A program made the translations under genes and the position numbers. DNA of 27,964 nucleotides from Collodictyon triciliatum (taxonomy: Eukaryota; CRuMs). The notes under the pieces were generated by a model, which was not told the origin of the DNA, did not search any database, and saw only the letters and a list, made by a program, of their open reading frames with translations. The DNA lies in assembly GCA_043381765.1 (NCBI GenBank), contig JBHJMP010000964.1, forward strand, positions 1 to 27,964, read 5' to 3'. Each line of letters opens with the position of its first letter. The stretch's first letter is position 1. Positions 1 to 9,972 of this stretch are shown here, piece after piece.

Positions 1-32
1 TTTTTTTGTTTTTTTGTTTTTTTGTTTTTTTG
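1..32. repeat. Octanucleotide tandem repeat (T7G)
   Basis: Four perfect copies of TTTTTTTG open the window and decay into irregular T/G sequence up to about position 52. The array may extend beyond the window edge. Confidence 0.9.
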
Positions 33-52
33 TTTATCTGTTTTTTGTTTTT

Positions 53-882
53 GAAATCATTTTTCCCATAGTGTAATATGATCTCTTGCTCTGGTGTGAG
101 CTCGCACGAAAAGGCAGATCTGCTTGGGGATTGAATATGGAGTGGGTAGGGATCCGCAAGGAGAGGCGTTTGGAGGAGCGTCTCGAGGAAGCGCTCGTCT
201 TGGTTTTCTGTGGAATGAGATGCGAAGAATGGTCGGTGTGTCGCGGCAGGCACGCAGGAATCACAGCCCGAAGAACTCCACCCGCGACAGACTTTGGATC
301 GAATTCAGGGAAAAAGAAAAAACTCCACCCGCGACAGGATCCCGGCCTGCTGTGCTTGCCGCGACTCGGAGTCTGTGTGTGTTCTTCTCAACAGATCGCT
401 CTGGGCGACAATATCCTAATTCGGAATATAGGGTGCGAAAGTGAGATGAGAAAGGGTTGTTTGGAGTTTGGCCGCTTGAGCTGGGCGTGGCGGGGCGGTG
501 TTCTGCAGCTTTGGTTGGCGCGGTTCTACTTGTATTTATTAGGATGGTGCGCTGATGTTGTGTGAGATAAGATGGATAGTGGGTGGATGGTGCTATAAGT
601 GAATAGGGAAGGGAGGGGTTATGGTAGATGTTGGAGGGCTGCGTGCTGCATCAGGCGGGGGTGGGTGTCTCTCTTTTCTTTCTTGTCCGTGTCCACCAGA
701 GGTGTCGTGTAGGCACGAGAGAAACGCAGCGCGTGGGCAGAAGCAGCCGGGTATGGTATGCACAGAAGGGTGATTCCATCCTATGTCGCAACCTCGTCCT
801 TTCCCGTCTCTGGACTGCGGCACCGAAGAGGTGAGGAATACGGGGTGTTTGTTGCGCAGGGCAGGGCGGGCAGACCGGAGAG
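53..882. other. GC-rich region 3' of the cyclin gene, no convincing gene
   Basis: This stretch lies downstream of the minus-strand cyclin gene and is much richer in G and C than most of the window. Open frames exist on both strands (for example 86-565 plus), but their translations are rich in C, W, R and G, show no recognisable domain, and look like products of composition. A 17-bp direct repeat, AACTCCACCCGCGACAG, occurs at 274-290 and 321-337. Part of the region is probably the 3' UTR of the cyclin gene. Confidence 0.5.
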
Positions 883-934
883 CTACGAATGCGGGGAGGG
901 GGGCCGCAGGCAGGGCAGGTTGAGGCGGAGGAGC

Positions 935-966
<32 letters not shown>

Positions 967-2400
967 ACTGACACTGGCGCTGGTGGAGCCGTCACCCTTC
1001 TGGTTGCGGGCGTTGAGGAAGGAGGTTGGCAGGCGGAAGGCGTGCGGCTGGTGCAGCTGTGGCAGGAGTTGTGGCTGTGGCTGTGGCTGTGGCTGACCGG
1101 CAAGGAGGGGCGGGGGAGGGCGGGCGTAGTGGATTGGGGAGGTGAAGGAGCAGGAGGCCGGGGCGGAGGGGCGGAGGAGGGCGGGGGGCGGCGGGAATGC
1201 GGCGAGGGCGGCAGGGGGCGTCATGGGCAGCGGGGACGGCGAGTAGGGCATGAGCGGGGAGACGTGCGCGGAGGGGGCGGAGAGGGCAGGCGAGAGCTGT
1301 GGCTGTGGCTGTGGCTGTGGCTGCGCGTGGGCTGTGGCGAGGGCGTCGATCTGGGCGCGGAGGGAGCGGAGGAAGGCGGCGTACTCGGAGGAGGAGACGA
1401 GGAGGCGGCAGCCGAGGGCCTTGAGCAGGGCAATCTCGACGGCGTTGAGGCGGGCGGGGGGCACGTCGGCCAGGGCCGCAAAGACGCCGTTGGACCGCGG
1501 GATGTCCTGCACAAACTTGGCCGCCAGCAGCAGCGCCCCCAGCACGACTCCGCCGCACGCGCCCCGCCCCAGCCGCACGCGCCCCGCAGACACGGCCCGG
1601 TGCACATACACGTACGCCGTCACAAGCTCCGCCTCCTCCACCACGCGCGCGCGCCGCAGCCGCCCCACCAGCGCCCCGACCGCCCCGGGCCCGCCCCCGC
1701 ACACCCGCAGCTGCAGCTCGCGCTCCGTCTCCGTCTCCGTCTCCGTCTCTGTCTCCGCCTCCGCGTCCGTGTCCGTGTCTGTCTCAAAGAGCTGCGCGTA
1801 CCACCGAAACAGGTCTGCGCCGAGCGCGCTGTTGCTCTGTGGCTGTGGCTGTGGCTGTGGCTGTGGCTGTGGCTGTGGCTGTGTGCGGTGTCTCGGCGAC
1901 CTGGAGCGCCCCCGGCCCGTGCTCGGGACATACTCCGGCAGGCTGAGGACAGGGGCCGGGGCGTCTGCGCTGCCTGCCGAGTGGACCGAGTGAGCGGAGT
2001 GCGACGTCGGAAGGCCCCCTGGCTCCCCGCTGCCTTCCTCTGCCGCCCCTGCGTCCGGCGGGGTCGACTTCCAAGTCCGGCGGAACCGATCCACAAAGTT
2101 GGAGAACCGCGCAAAGGACCCCCCGTTGGAGGCGGAGCGTCGCGCGAGTCGCTGCGTCACGTCTGCGGTGTGGCTGCCTGTGGTTGTGGCCATGGTTGTG
2201 GCCATGGTTGTGGCCATGGTTGTGGTTGTGGTTGTGGCAGTGGGCGTCTGCGATCGGCGGCGGGGCGGGGTCGTCCGTCCAGAGAGTCCCGGGCTGGTCT
2301 GGCGGGCTCGGCCTCCACTCCCCGGCTTTGCGCTGCCGCTCCACAGGTTGTCTCCGCTGCCCAGGCTAGGCAGTTGGCGCATCGATGTCCCCGTGCTCAT
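883..2400 (-). CDS. Cyclin-box protein, Pho80/PCL or cyclin-Y-like
   Basis: Single-exon frame of 505 residues; the start is the first ATG of the open frame. Residues about 237-350 read as one cyclin box: a first helix with VTAYVYVHRAV, then GALLLAAKFVQDI, then LNAVEIALLKALGCRLLVSSSEYAAFL. The arrangement (tyrosine-rich first helix, L-AAK-- before an aspartate, late N-x-(L/V)E---L--L followed by SSSEYA) fits the Pho80/PCL and cyclin-Y/P group, which activate CDKs of the Pho85/CDK5/CDK14 type. The rest looks disordered: a Thr/Met-Ala-Thr tract (about 55-75), an RS-like basic stretch (162-172), three QP-dipeptide tracts (174-188, 360-368, 436-445), an ET/DT tract (207-226) and ten aspartates (479-488). 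These are encoded by hexanucleotide or related DNA repeats. The strong GC bias leaves the opposite strand open almost throughout. The partner kinase is not visible here. The cyclin assignment is fairly firm; the subfamily is not. Confidence 0.75.
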
Positions 2401-3547
2401 CTGCTGGCTGTGTCTGCGTCTGTGTTTTCGGTCTGTGGTGAGTGTGGGTCTGTGTTGTTTTGGTTGGTGCAGTTTCCTGGCAGATGGCCGGGAGTGATTT
2501 TTGTCTCTTGGTTTCTCTGGTTGTGATTTGTATCGACTCGGCCTGATCGCTTCCTTGCTTCCGGTTGATTTCGGGGGTCATGTGAAGCCTTCGCCTTTTA
2601 AATACAAGTAATGGCGACTGCTTCCTCTTGATTTCTTCTTTTTTTTCCAGAAGGTTTCCTTTCTTCTAGAGCCTCGAGTCTCTTTCCCATTCCCAAGGGC
2701 ACAAGTCCAATATCACAACCCCGGCTTCTGTTTGCAAACCCGAATCTCCTGGCTGTGTATTGTGTGTGGCATATATCTATGGGCTGGTTGCTGCCCTTTG
2801 CAATATTGTCGCTTTCCAAGGAAATTCCTCATAATTGGCGCTGGCTTACGTCCTTTTCGCTACAAACATTCCACATTGGGTGGCATCACCGTGTCAAGAA
2901 GCAAGCCATTCGCCCGAAATGGAAGTTTTTGCCCAAGTGCCATTTGCTAATTCGTCTCAAAATATCGTTTTAGGATAAAGTATCAGAATAAGTCCAAATA
3001 TTGTAACCAATTTCGGATAATCTAGCGACTTTGTGTACAAATGGAAAGTGTGGGCGGTTATAGAATTTCCCAGGAACAGAATTATTCCACAATAGAGACA
3101 ACATTGCCTTTCGTCAGATAAGTGCACACTAGGTATGTACATGAGTTATCTAAATTTGTTGTTTAGTGTATATTATTATGATTCTTTTGTCAGAGATTAA
3201 ATGTATTTTATTATATATTCCAGAATTGTGAATCGTTATTTTTATCCGATACTTTTTTATCCATATGTGTGATCTGCTCTTGCCGTGCGCATCAAAAGAA
3301 TCTGCCAGTTTGCGCTCTCGATCGCTGGATCTCCTCCTACCTGGCAAGCACGCAGCAGAAGGTCAACTGCGCGGCACTGGCTTCAAACCTAGGGCTTTGC
3401 TAGGCGCCACAAAGACAAAAGACAAAAGACAAAAGACAAAAGACAAAAGACAAAAGACAAAAGACAAAAGACAAAAGACAAAAGACAAAAGACAAAAGAC
3501 AAAAGACAAAAGAGGCAACTCAAATACATAAAGACAAAGACACAGGA
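2401..3547. promoter_or_regulatory. Divergent intergenic region between the cyclin and C2-ARM genes
   Basis: The cyclin gene (minus) and the C2-ARM gene (plus) start at opposite ends of this 1.1-kb segment, so it should hold both promoters and 5' UTRs. Composition falls from GC-rich (to about 2600) to AT-rich (2950-3260) and rises again before 3415. No TATA box or other element stands out clearly. A heptanucleotide array ends 35 bp before the C2-ARM start codon. Confidence 0.5.
3415..3512 (+). repeat. Heptanucleotide tandem repeat (ACAAAAG)14
   Basis: Fourteen perfect 7-bp copies lie directly upstream of the C2-ARM start codon, probably in its 5' UTR or core promoter. Because 7 is not a multiple of 3, the array is open in several frames and produces an artefactual K/D/R/Q/T reading frame. 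Confidence 0.95.
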
Positions 3548-6500
3548 ATGGCCGACAAACTGCCCAGCTCACCCCGAAGGCGCTCCAAACCAAACATCCA
3601 GCCGCGCACCAGCACCCCGACAGTTCCAAGCCAGACCGCGTCACAACCTGCAGATGGGAAGCCAAACTACCGACTGTCCGACCCGGCCTCTGTGCGCATG
3701 ATGCTTGAGCGGCAAAACCAGGGCGGTATACAACAAACACCGCCGCTTGCCTTCCACAGCCAAGGGCCAGTCTCCTCTGCATATGCCGGACATGCGTTTC
3801 AGGGCCCGACTGTGGCGCTCCTTGCAAGCGGTGCCGTTCCGTCTTCGAGTCCCGGCGGATATCCTCATCCACATTCCCACGCCCAGCAACAGCATCATCA
3901 ACAGCAACAAAATCACGCCCACGCAGTCGCCTCCTACCTTGATCAGCATCCGGGTCTCGCAGATGTCGAAGGTCGACCCAGGCGCGAAGGACCCTATCCA
4001 AGCGAACGACTCTTTATTCCTCCCGCCATAGTCCAGGTGGTTCAGGTGGCCGAGTACAAATCAGAATTTTTTGAGATTGGGTTGTCATGCTCGTGAGTAT
4101 TTTTCTTCTTCTTACCCTTTCGACCATTTTGCTTCTCTCTCTTTCTCTCTCTCTCTACGTTTCCCTTAATTAAATAAGTATTTATTTTTGCCTTGATATA
4201 CGATCAGGATTTAAAACTCAAACAGCAACATATTCCTTTCATATTTTTTTTTACCACTTAATGATTATTCAACTAAAATTAAATTAATTTATGAAATCAG
4301 CGTACTTTTTTCTTTCTATTCTAAAAGAACGGTAGTTGACGATGCGGCCTTTCAATATCATTCATAAATTTATTCCCTCTAAGCTTTTCTAATATACATT
4401 CAAAACTTCAATATGAAATTTAGGCTTGAAGATAAAACTATGAGATGGGCTATGGCAGTCATGTTCATAAAAAAGAAGGGTGGAAGGGTAATTGGCTTTA
4501 TTCCATTTCTTTGATTTGATTTTTTTTGTTGTTGTTGTTATTGTTAATATTATTATTGTTGTTGTTAAAATCGCAATATAAAGTTCAAAATCCCTTTCTT
4601 TTCACTCTAGCCATATACTTACATAAAAATTGAAATGGAAATTTTCTATGTATAATTTTTCCTTTATTCGATTTATATGCATAAAATATATTGAATTGTA
4701 CCCTTATCTCACGCAAGAACAACAGCAAAGAAGAAGGAAGCGATTATATTCCTAATTACATTTCTTTACTTAATTCCTAATTTTTAACTCCTGTATGAAA
4801 AGATGTGGGACTGGAAAGAAATCGGACGAACAGAAACTCTTTATGGTGCGAATTTCCAATTTTCGAGGGCTCTTCTATTCGAGCATGAGTACAATCGAGA
4901 GCAACCAATCAAAATATGTATATATCCAACAAATGACGAAGGGAGATATGTCAGAAATATTGAGCCGATTGGGGAGGCATTGTTTTCAGAATCAGAATTT
5001 GTCAGAGTAGACGAACAGCAAATAGTACGAGGGCTCAGAACGAGTCAGGATGGATATCAATCAGGAACTGGGACTAATGTTGGTACTTTGACTCTGAACT
5101 TGATCAACATGAAGGTATGTTGTCCCACTTTCCTGTGCTTGTGTCATTATATATACATAATTATCGGCATTTTGATTGCTAATGTCATCGCTACACTTAT
5201 CGCTATACCTATTACTATTTATTCCTCACTCTTTTTATCTATGTCTTCCTGTTTTCCTTTTTCTTGACCCCTTTCTTTTTGCATTATGAGACAAAATTTT
5301 ACTAGTTATCCTTGTAGATTAGCGGCAAGTATTAAGTGTCGTTTTTCTATTTCCTTCTATATCAACAACATTTAGTCATATATAAAAATGGAGGTAGACT
5401 CTCGAGACATAAAAGGCTCCCATGTGATGGGGACGGCCGAGCCGTACATCATAATCTATCGCTTTCAGAGTGACTTTTACTCTAATCCAAAAAATGCTGG
5501 AAGGTCAGAGGAAGAGGCTTTCGAGCCAGTATACAGGAGTGAAGTTATTAAAGGGACTAATTCAACGGTATGTATCGGATAAATGTCTTAGATGATTTAA
5601 ATATCTACAAAATGTTGATTTCATTAATATGTAAGTATATGAATTAAAGTGAAATAAATTCTCTTATATAAACAAAAGGATAGTCTCAAATTACAGTGAA
5701 AATTTTGGTGTCCAAATCAATAAAACAAACAAACAAACAAACAAACAAACAAACAAACAAACAAACAAACAAACAAACAAACAAACAAACAAACAAACAA
5801 ACAAACAAACAAACAAACAAATTATGAGAATTTATTCCATTTCACACATGATAATATTTCAACTCAATTGGAATATTACTCAGTATTTGATAATATTCTA
5901 TTATACTCTAGGCTTGGAAGCCCTTTCAAGTCACTGTAAAGAGATTATGCGATGGGGACTTTGGAGAGATACTTCTTTTCCGCTGCTTTGATTTGGAAAG
6001 AGGAGGAAACAGTCAACTGATAGGAGAATTCAAAACAACTCTATATGAGATTTGTCTAGCAAAGGTATGCCCTCTAAATATCATTTTTAATAAATTTTTT
6101 CAGCCTAAATTTCTGTCTATCAACAAACAACACAAAACAATAAAAATAAATTTACATTCAATATTGTGAATATAATGATTTCTCTTCACTCAAAATTGCC
6201 GAGCAACACACAAAGAGTTATAACTTGTAGGGGTTGATTCAACCTGAAGGAAATTCACAAGACAGCGGGGATACCAAATCCAAAGTGGCCGAGTTTCCTT
6301 TGATTACCCCACAAGTTCTGCTTAAGAAAGACCAATCATCTACAGGCGCAATTCTCATCACAGAGCTTGATGTTGTTGGACAAGAAATTGTTATAAACAG
6401 GGTATGGATTTTCTACCTTATTTCCAATTCGTTATCTGTAGTTTTTCCCCCAATTATCATCTCATTTGTTTTTTTCACTCCAATTTTTCTTGTATCATTT

Positions 6501-9500
6501 CATATCATTTTAATTAAATAGGACATCCAGAGAATAAGCGATGATAAATTAAATGAAGCAAGGTCAGCAATTTTCGCTCGAAGTAAATATAGTGGCCGAA
6601 GTCGTGCGAAGAGTAGAGCATCTGCGCCATCTTTAAAGAAGCCAGGGAAGCCTGGAGGCGGTATAGAGTAAGTATTATATTCCCCTGAAGCCTTTTCTAT
6701 TCTAGTTCATGTTTGTAACAAATCTCTTTTCAACGACCAATATCTTTCAGAATAAATGTATCCAAGTCTCATAATCCCCCATCTCACTGTCAGTTGAGTA
6801 CTTACAATACTTTTGATGTTTGTTTTTGTCCGAAAATGATTATATCGATGGCAATATTCATAATGATGAGAAGATAATTTGTTTAGTGGACAATCGCAAG
6901 GAAAAGCATGCGGTGCTGTCAGTTGGAGCAGAGGATTGTCTGGATTCACGGATGAAGAGGAAGAAGATGAAGAAGGAAGTGAAGGTAAACCTTCATAATT
7001 TTAACTTTTTGTTTTTCAATCAAACCCCCCTTTCATTTTTTCTCTGTGAGATATCATCATGTTTTGAATTGTATGGCCATAATGTGCGTTTGGTGGATGT
7101 TAATAATCTTTGATTTTTTTCAAACAAAAAACCAACAAAAAACCAACAAAAAACCAACAAAAAACCAACAAAAAACCAACAAAAAACCAACAAACACAAA
7201 CAGATGAAGCTCTTAGTGACGTTGACGAGGATAGTATGGAGTGCATTAATTTGATGATAGAATCACTTGAAAAGCCCTCCGAGGATGACCATTTCAAAGT
7301 GATGCTTGAGGTGCATGGTCTCGTGTACCATCATGGTGGGAAGAAAAATCAACTAAATTTCCCTCTATTAGTGCTAATGTGCGATACTATAACCCTGTCA
7401 TTACAAATATTAATTTGGATACCTCTCAAAACAATAGAGAAGCTTAGAAGAGCATTTACTGACCACGGGGGGTTGGATTGTTTGATGAATCTGCTTGATG
7501 GCGAGCCACTCGTTCAGGAGAAAGCTGCATTTGTGCTCAAAAACATCGCAGTTTCAGGTGTGTTCATATATTTTCTTCTAAAACATATTCGTTTAACTGT
7601 TATAAACCCTTTTTTTTTTTTTGACTCCTGTCCTTGAAACAGCATTTGTACGAGAACGAATTCGGTCCACTGGCGCAATCATGAGAATAATACCACATTT
7701 ACAGAATTCACAACCTTTTGTGCAACGTCAACTGGCTTGGATGCTTACACACATGGCATCAGATAACAGTAATGACCCTATTATGGTTACTTAATGAAAG
7801 TAGTTCTTTTTTTTTTTTTTTTAAAAAAAAAAGGAGCGTATCTTTTTAGTAATATTTTAATGATAATTATGTTACTCAAACCGCAATTACTTGTCAATAT
7901 GAAGACCACGTGAGAGACTTACTAAGAGAGTTGGGAGTGATTCAAATCCTTCGTGACTTGATAAATACCTCTGATGAAAGTCTATTGGAGCAGTACCTTC
8001 TCACCTTGGCGTCTGTGTGCCATCACAATGGTTCTTTTTTGTTTTTGTTTTTGTTTTTGTTTTTGTTTTTGTTTTTGTTTTTGTTTTTGTTTTTGTTTTT
8101 GTTTTTGTTTTTGTTTTTGTTTTTGTTTTTGTTTTTGTTTTTGTTTTTGTTTTTGTTTTTTTTTTTGTTTTTGTTTTTGTTTTTGTTTTTGTTTTTGTTT
8201 TTGTTTTTGTTTTTGTTTTTGTTTTTGTTTTTGTTTTTGTTTTTGTTTTTGTTTTTGTTTTTGTTTTTGTTTTTGTTTTTGTTNTTTTGTTTTTGTTTTT
8301 GTTTTTGTTTTTGTTTTTGTTTTTGTTTTTGTTTTTGTTTTTGTTTTTGTTTTTGTTTTTGTTTTTGTTTTTGTTTTTGTTTTTTGTTTTGTTCAAACCA
8401 CTTTATTCTTTTTCTTGAATCTTTCCGCAGAATTTAACCAGACTCATGCTGTGGAACTCAATTTCCTTGGGCCTCTGGTCACTCTCCTCTCGACAAAGTC
8501 TGAGAAACTTAAACTTGTTGCATTGAATGCAATCAGTAACCTTACATCGGACTCAAGTATGATATGTCTTTCATATTGCCTCTTACTGGACAATAAGACT
8601 ATGATACATATTATATGTCCATTATCAGCATAACAATAACAATAATAACAACAGTTGTAACCCTAACGATAACAATATTAAATACAACGAGCAGATGTCG
8701 GGAGAGAAACTCTTCGAGAAATGGGCGGATTCATGAAAGTTGCACATATACTCGACGACGAAAACGACGATTTTAGATACGGCGCGCTTTGTGTCATCAC
8801 AAGTGCAGTAATTGACAACAGTGGGTTGTTTAATGGATAGTCTCTTAGCGTGCATCTTGCAGCCCATTATGCTGTTTTGATTGCTCATAAACCATACATT
8901 ATTCAACTTTATTAGCTACAAACCAGGACCTTCTGCGAGAATCGGGATGCCTCAAGAAAATTGGACTGATGCTGTCGCACCCGCACGAGCAGTTGCAAGA
9001 GATCGCGGCCATTTGTATAATCAATGCTGTGGCAAATAACGGTTTGTTATGTATGCAAATGACACATACCTTTTCTATGTTTCCAGTACTTTGGCCATAA
9101 TACCTTTACTGAGTTTTTTTTTTTTCGTTTGTAATGCGAGTATTGTTTTCTTTATTAATAATACTGAATCGCACCCACCATTTTCATTTATTTAATTAAT
9201 CTCCACAGAGAGAAACAAAATATGCATTCGGGAATACAACGCAATTATGCCCCTTCTATCCCTCGCCAAGGGCAAGCTCCCAAGCCTCCCCTACTTGGCC
9301 ACAGCAGCCACGAAAAACCTCGGATCAATCAGTAAGTTTGATATATTTCCCTGCCAATCTCACTCATCAACTTTGAGCCTATTACGTGCCCGGATTTAAT
9401 GCGGAAACAGAAGGATATGATGGTGCCCTCAGGCAGCAAAAATCAGACACAACTATAATTTCCTTGGCATCTACCTTGACAGCCACTTTATTTTTATTTT

Positions 9501-9544
9501 TTTTGCCGAGCCGCACTTTAATTATATATCTGTCTCTTCTATGA
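3548..9544 (+). CDS. Tandem copine-type C2 domains fused to armadillo repeats
   Basis: Seventeen exons: 3548-4092, 4424-4487, 4803-5114, 5376-5567, 5912-6064, 6231-6401, 6522-6667, 6887-6984, 7204-7335, 7438-7557, 7643-7768, 7905-8030, 8431-8556, 8695-8820, 8916-9041, 9209-9331, 9411-9544; 939 residues. All junctions are GT-AG and phase-consistent. Residues 1-170 are disordered (basic, Q/H-rich). C2A (about 172-300) shows EFFEIGLSCS and WDWKEIGRTETLYGANFQFS; C2B (about 301-425) shows YIKMEVDSRDIKG, KPFQVTVKRLCDGDFGEILL and LIGEFKTTLYEI, all typical of copines. The aspartates that copines use for calcium are mostly replaced (SDP becomes RWA or TAEP), so calcium binding is doubtful. No vWA domain follows. 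Instead come a basic tail, an acidic linker (exon 8) and seven to eight ARM repeats. An expected role is membrane-linked scaffolding. The last exon's hydrophobic tail is the least certain part. Confidence 0.8.
5723..5820 (+). repeat. (AAAC)n microsatellite in C2-ARM intron 4
   Basis: About 24.5 perfect copies of AAAC in the 344-nt intron between exons 4 and 5 of the C2-ARM gene. Confidence 0.95.
7125..7190 (+). repeat. 11-bp tandem repeat at a 3' splice site
   Basis: Six perfect copies of CAAAAAACCAA. Together with the short CAAACACAAACAG that follows, they run to the splice acceptor at 7203, so the region where a polypyrimidine tract is expected is A/C-rich. Confidence 0.95.
7336..7437 (+). 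other. Probable 102-nt intron without stop codons
   Basis: This stretch is open in the C2-ARM frame and could be read through. Splicing from GT at 7336 to AG at 7437 keeps the frame, restores the phase-1 pattern of its neighbours and joins VYHH to EKLRRAF. The intervening 34 residues are hydrophobic and unlike an ARM repeat, so I treat it as an intron; retention would be tolerated. Confidence 0.65.
8035..8393 (+). repeat. (TTTTTG)n microsatellite at a 5' splice site
   Basis: About 59 hexanucleotide copies fill most of the 400-nt intron 12 of the C2-ARM gene and begin four bases after the donor at 8031. One irregular longer T run lies near 8155-8166, and a single undetermined base (n) at 8284 suggests an assembly join, so the true length is unknown. 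Confidence 0.95.
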
Positions 9545-9972
9545 CTTTCTACTCTACCAAAAAAAAAAACTATTTAGAAAAAACTGAACTATAATATTGC
9601 GGATGGCAATAACGCCCAAAGCAAGGGCCTATAGCATCGCTGATTGTTTAAGAATCATAACCCCATCCCAGGCCACAACCGCTCCTTCATTCAGCGCCTC
9701 GTGCGGCTCTTGCACTGAGCGAACCCCCGTGGAAACAGCGCTTCGCACCTAATCAGCAAACCTGTCAAGAAAAGGGGCTGTGGGGCTGTAACAAAAGCAT
9801 TCTGCCCCTTCGCTCGCCTCTGCCAGGAATAAACGCACGCACAAAACAATACTGCGGATGATTACAGAGAAAGAAGGGAGCAAAGCGATGGGATAAACAA
9901 TAGAATAGAAGGAAGAAAAAGGAAAAAAGGAAAATAAATGTCTTGCGTGGGCGAACCGCATAGGTGACTCAG
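9545..9972. promoter_or_regulatory. Spacer between the C2-ARM and SKA2-like genes
   Basis: This 428-bp segment follows the C2-ARM stop and precedes the next plus-strand gene. It turns GC-richer from about 9650 and should contain the 3' end of one transcript and the promoter of the next. I see no coding exon or clear motif. Confidence 0.5.

Larger units (their letters stand above)
7204..9331 (+). other. Exon array: one armadillo repeat per phase-1 exon
   Basis: Exons 9 to 16 of the C2-ARM gene each carry one ARM-like unit: 132, 120, 126, 126, 126, 126, 126 and 123 nt, all entering and leaving in phase 1. Translations line up without gaps in the 126-nt exons: each begins with a short N-terminal cap, then (L)RE-G or similar, a leucine-rich helix, and ends near DN, HN or NN. 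Exon and repeat boundaries therefore coincide, which suggests growth by duplication of a single exon. Confidence 0.85.

Noticed and set aside
86-565. Plus-strand frame of 159 codons
   Set aside because: Composition-driven, no recognisable motif, no splice partners.
889-2526. 545-codon plus-strand open frame opposite the cyclin gene
   Set aside because: It is rich in G, R, E and LWLW repeats and has no domain; it is the antisense of the GC-rich cyclin gene.
6522-6671. Ending the copine-like gene at TAA 6669
   Set aside because: The stop lies in a consensus donor GTAAGT, and splicing to 6887 keeps the frame into the ARM part.
6820-7113. Frame starting near 6820 (LFLSENDYIDGN...)
   Set aside because: No ATG, and its phase at the 6985 donor runs into a stop in the next exon; the acidic frame of exon 8 is the consistent one.
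7910-8633. FLFLFL, CFCFCF and KTKTKT reading frames
   Set aside because: They read through the (TTTTTG)n intronic array; only the short exons at each side are coding.
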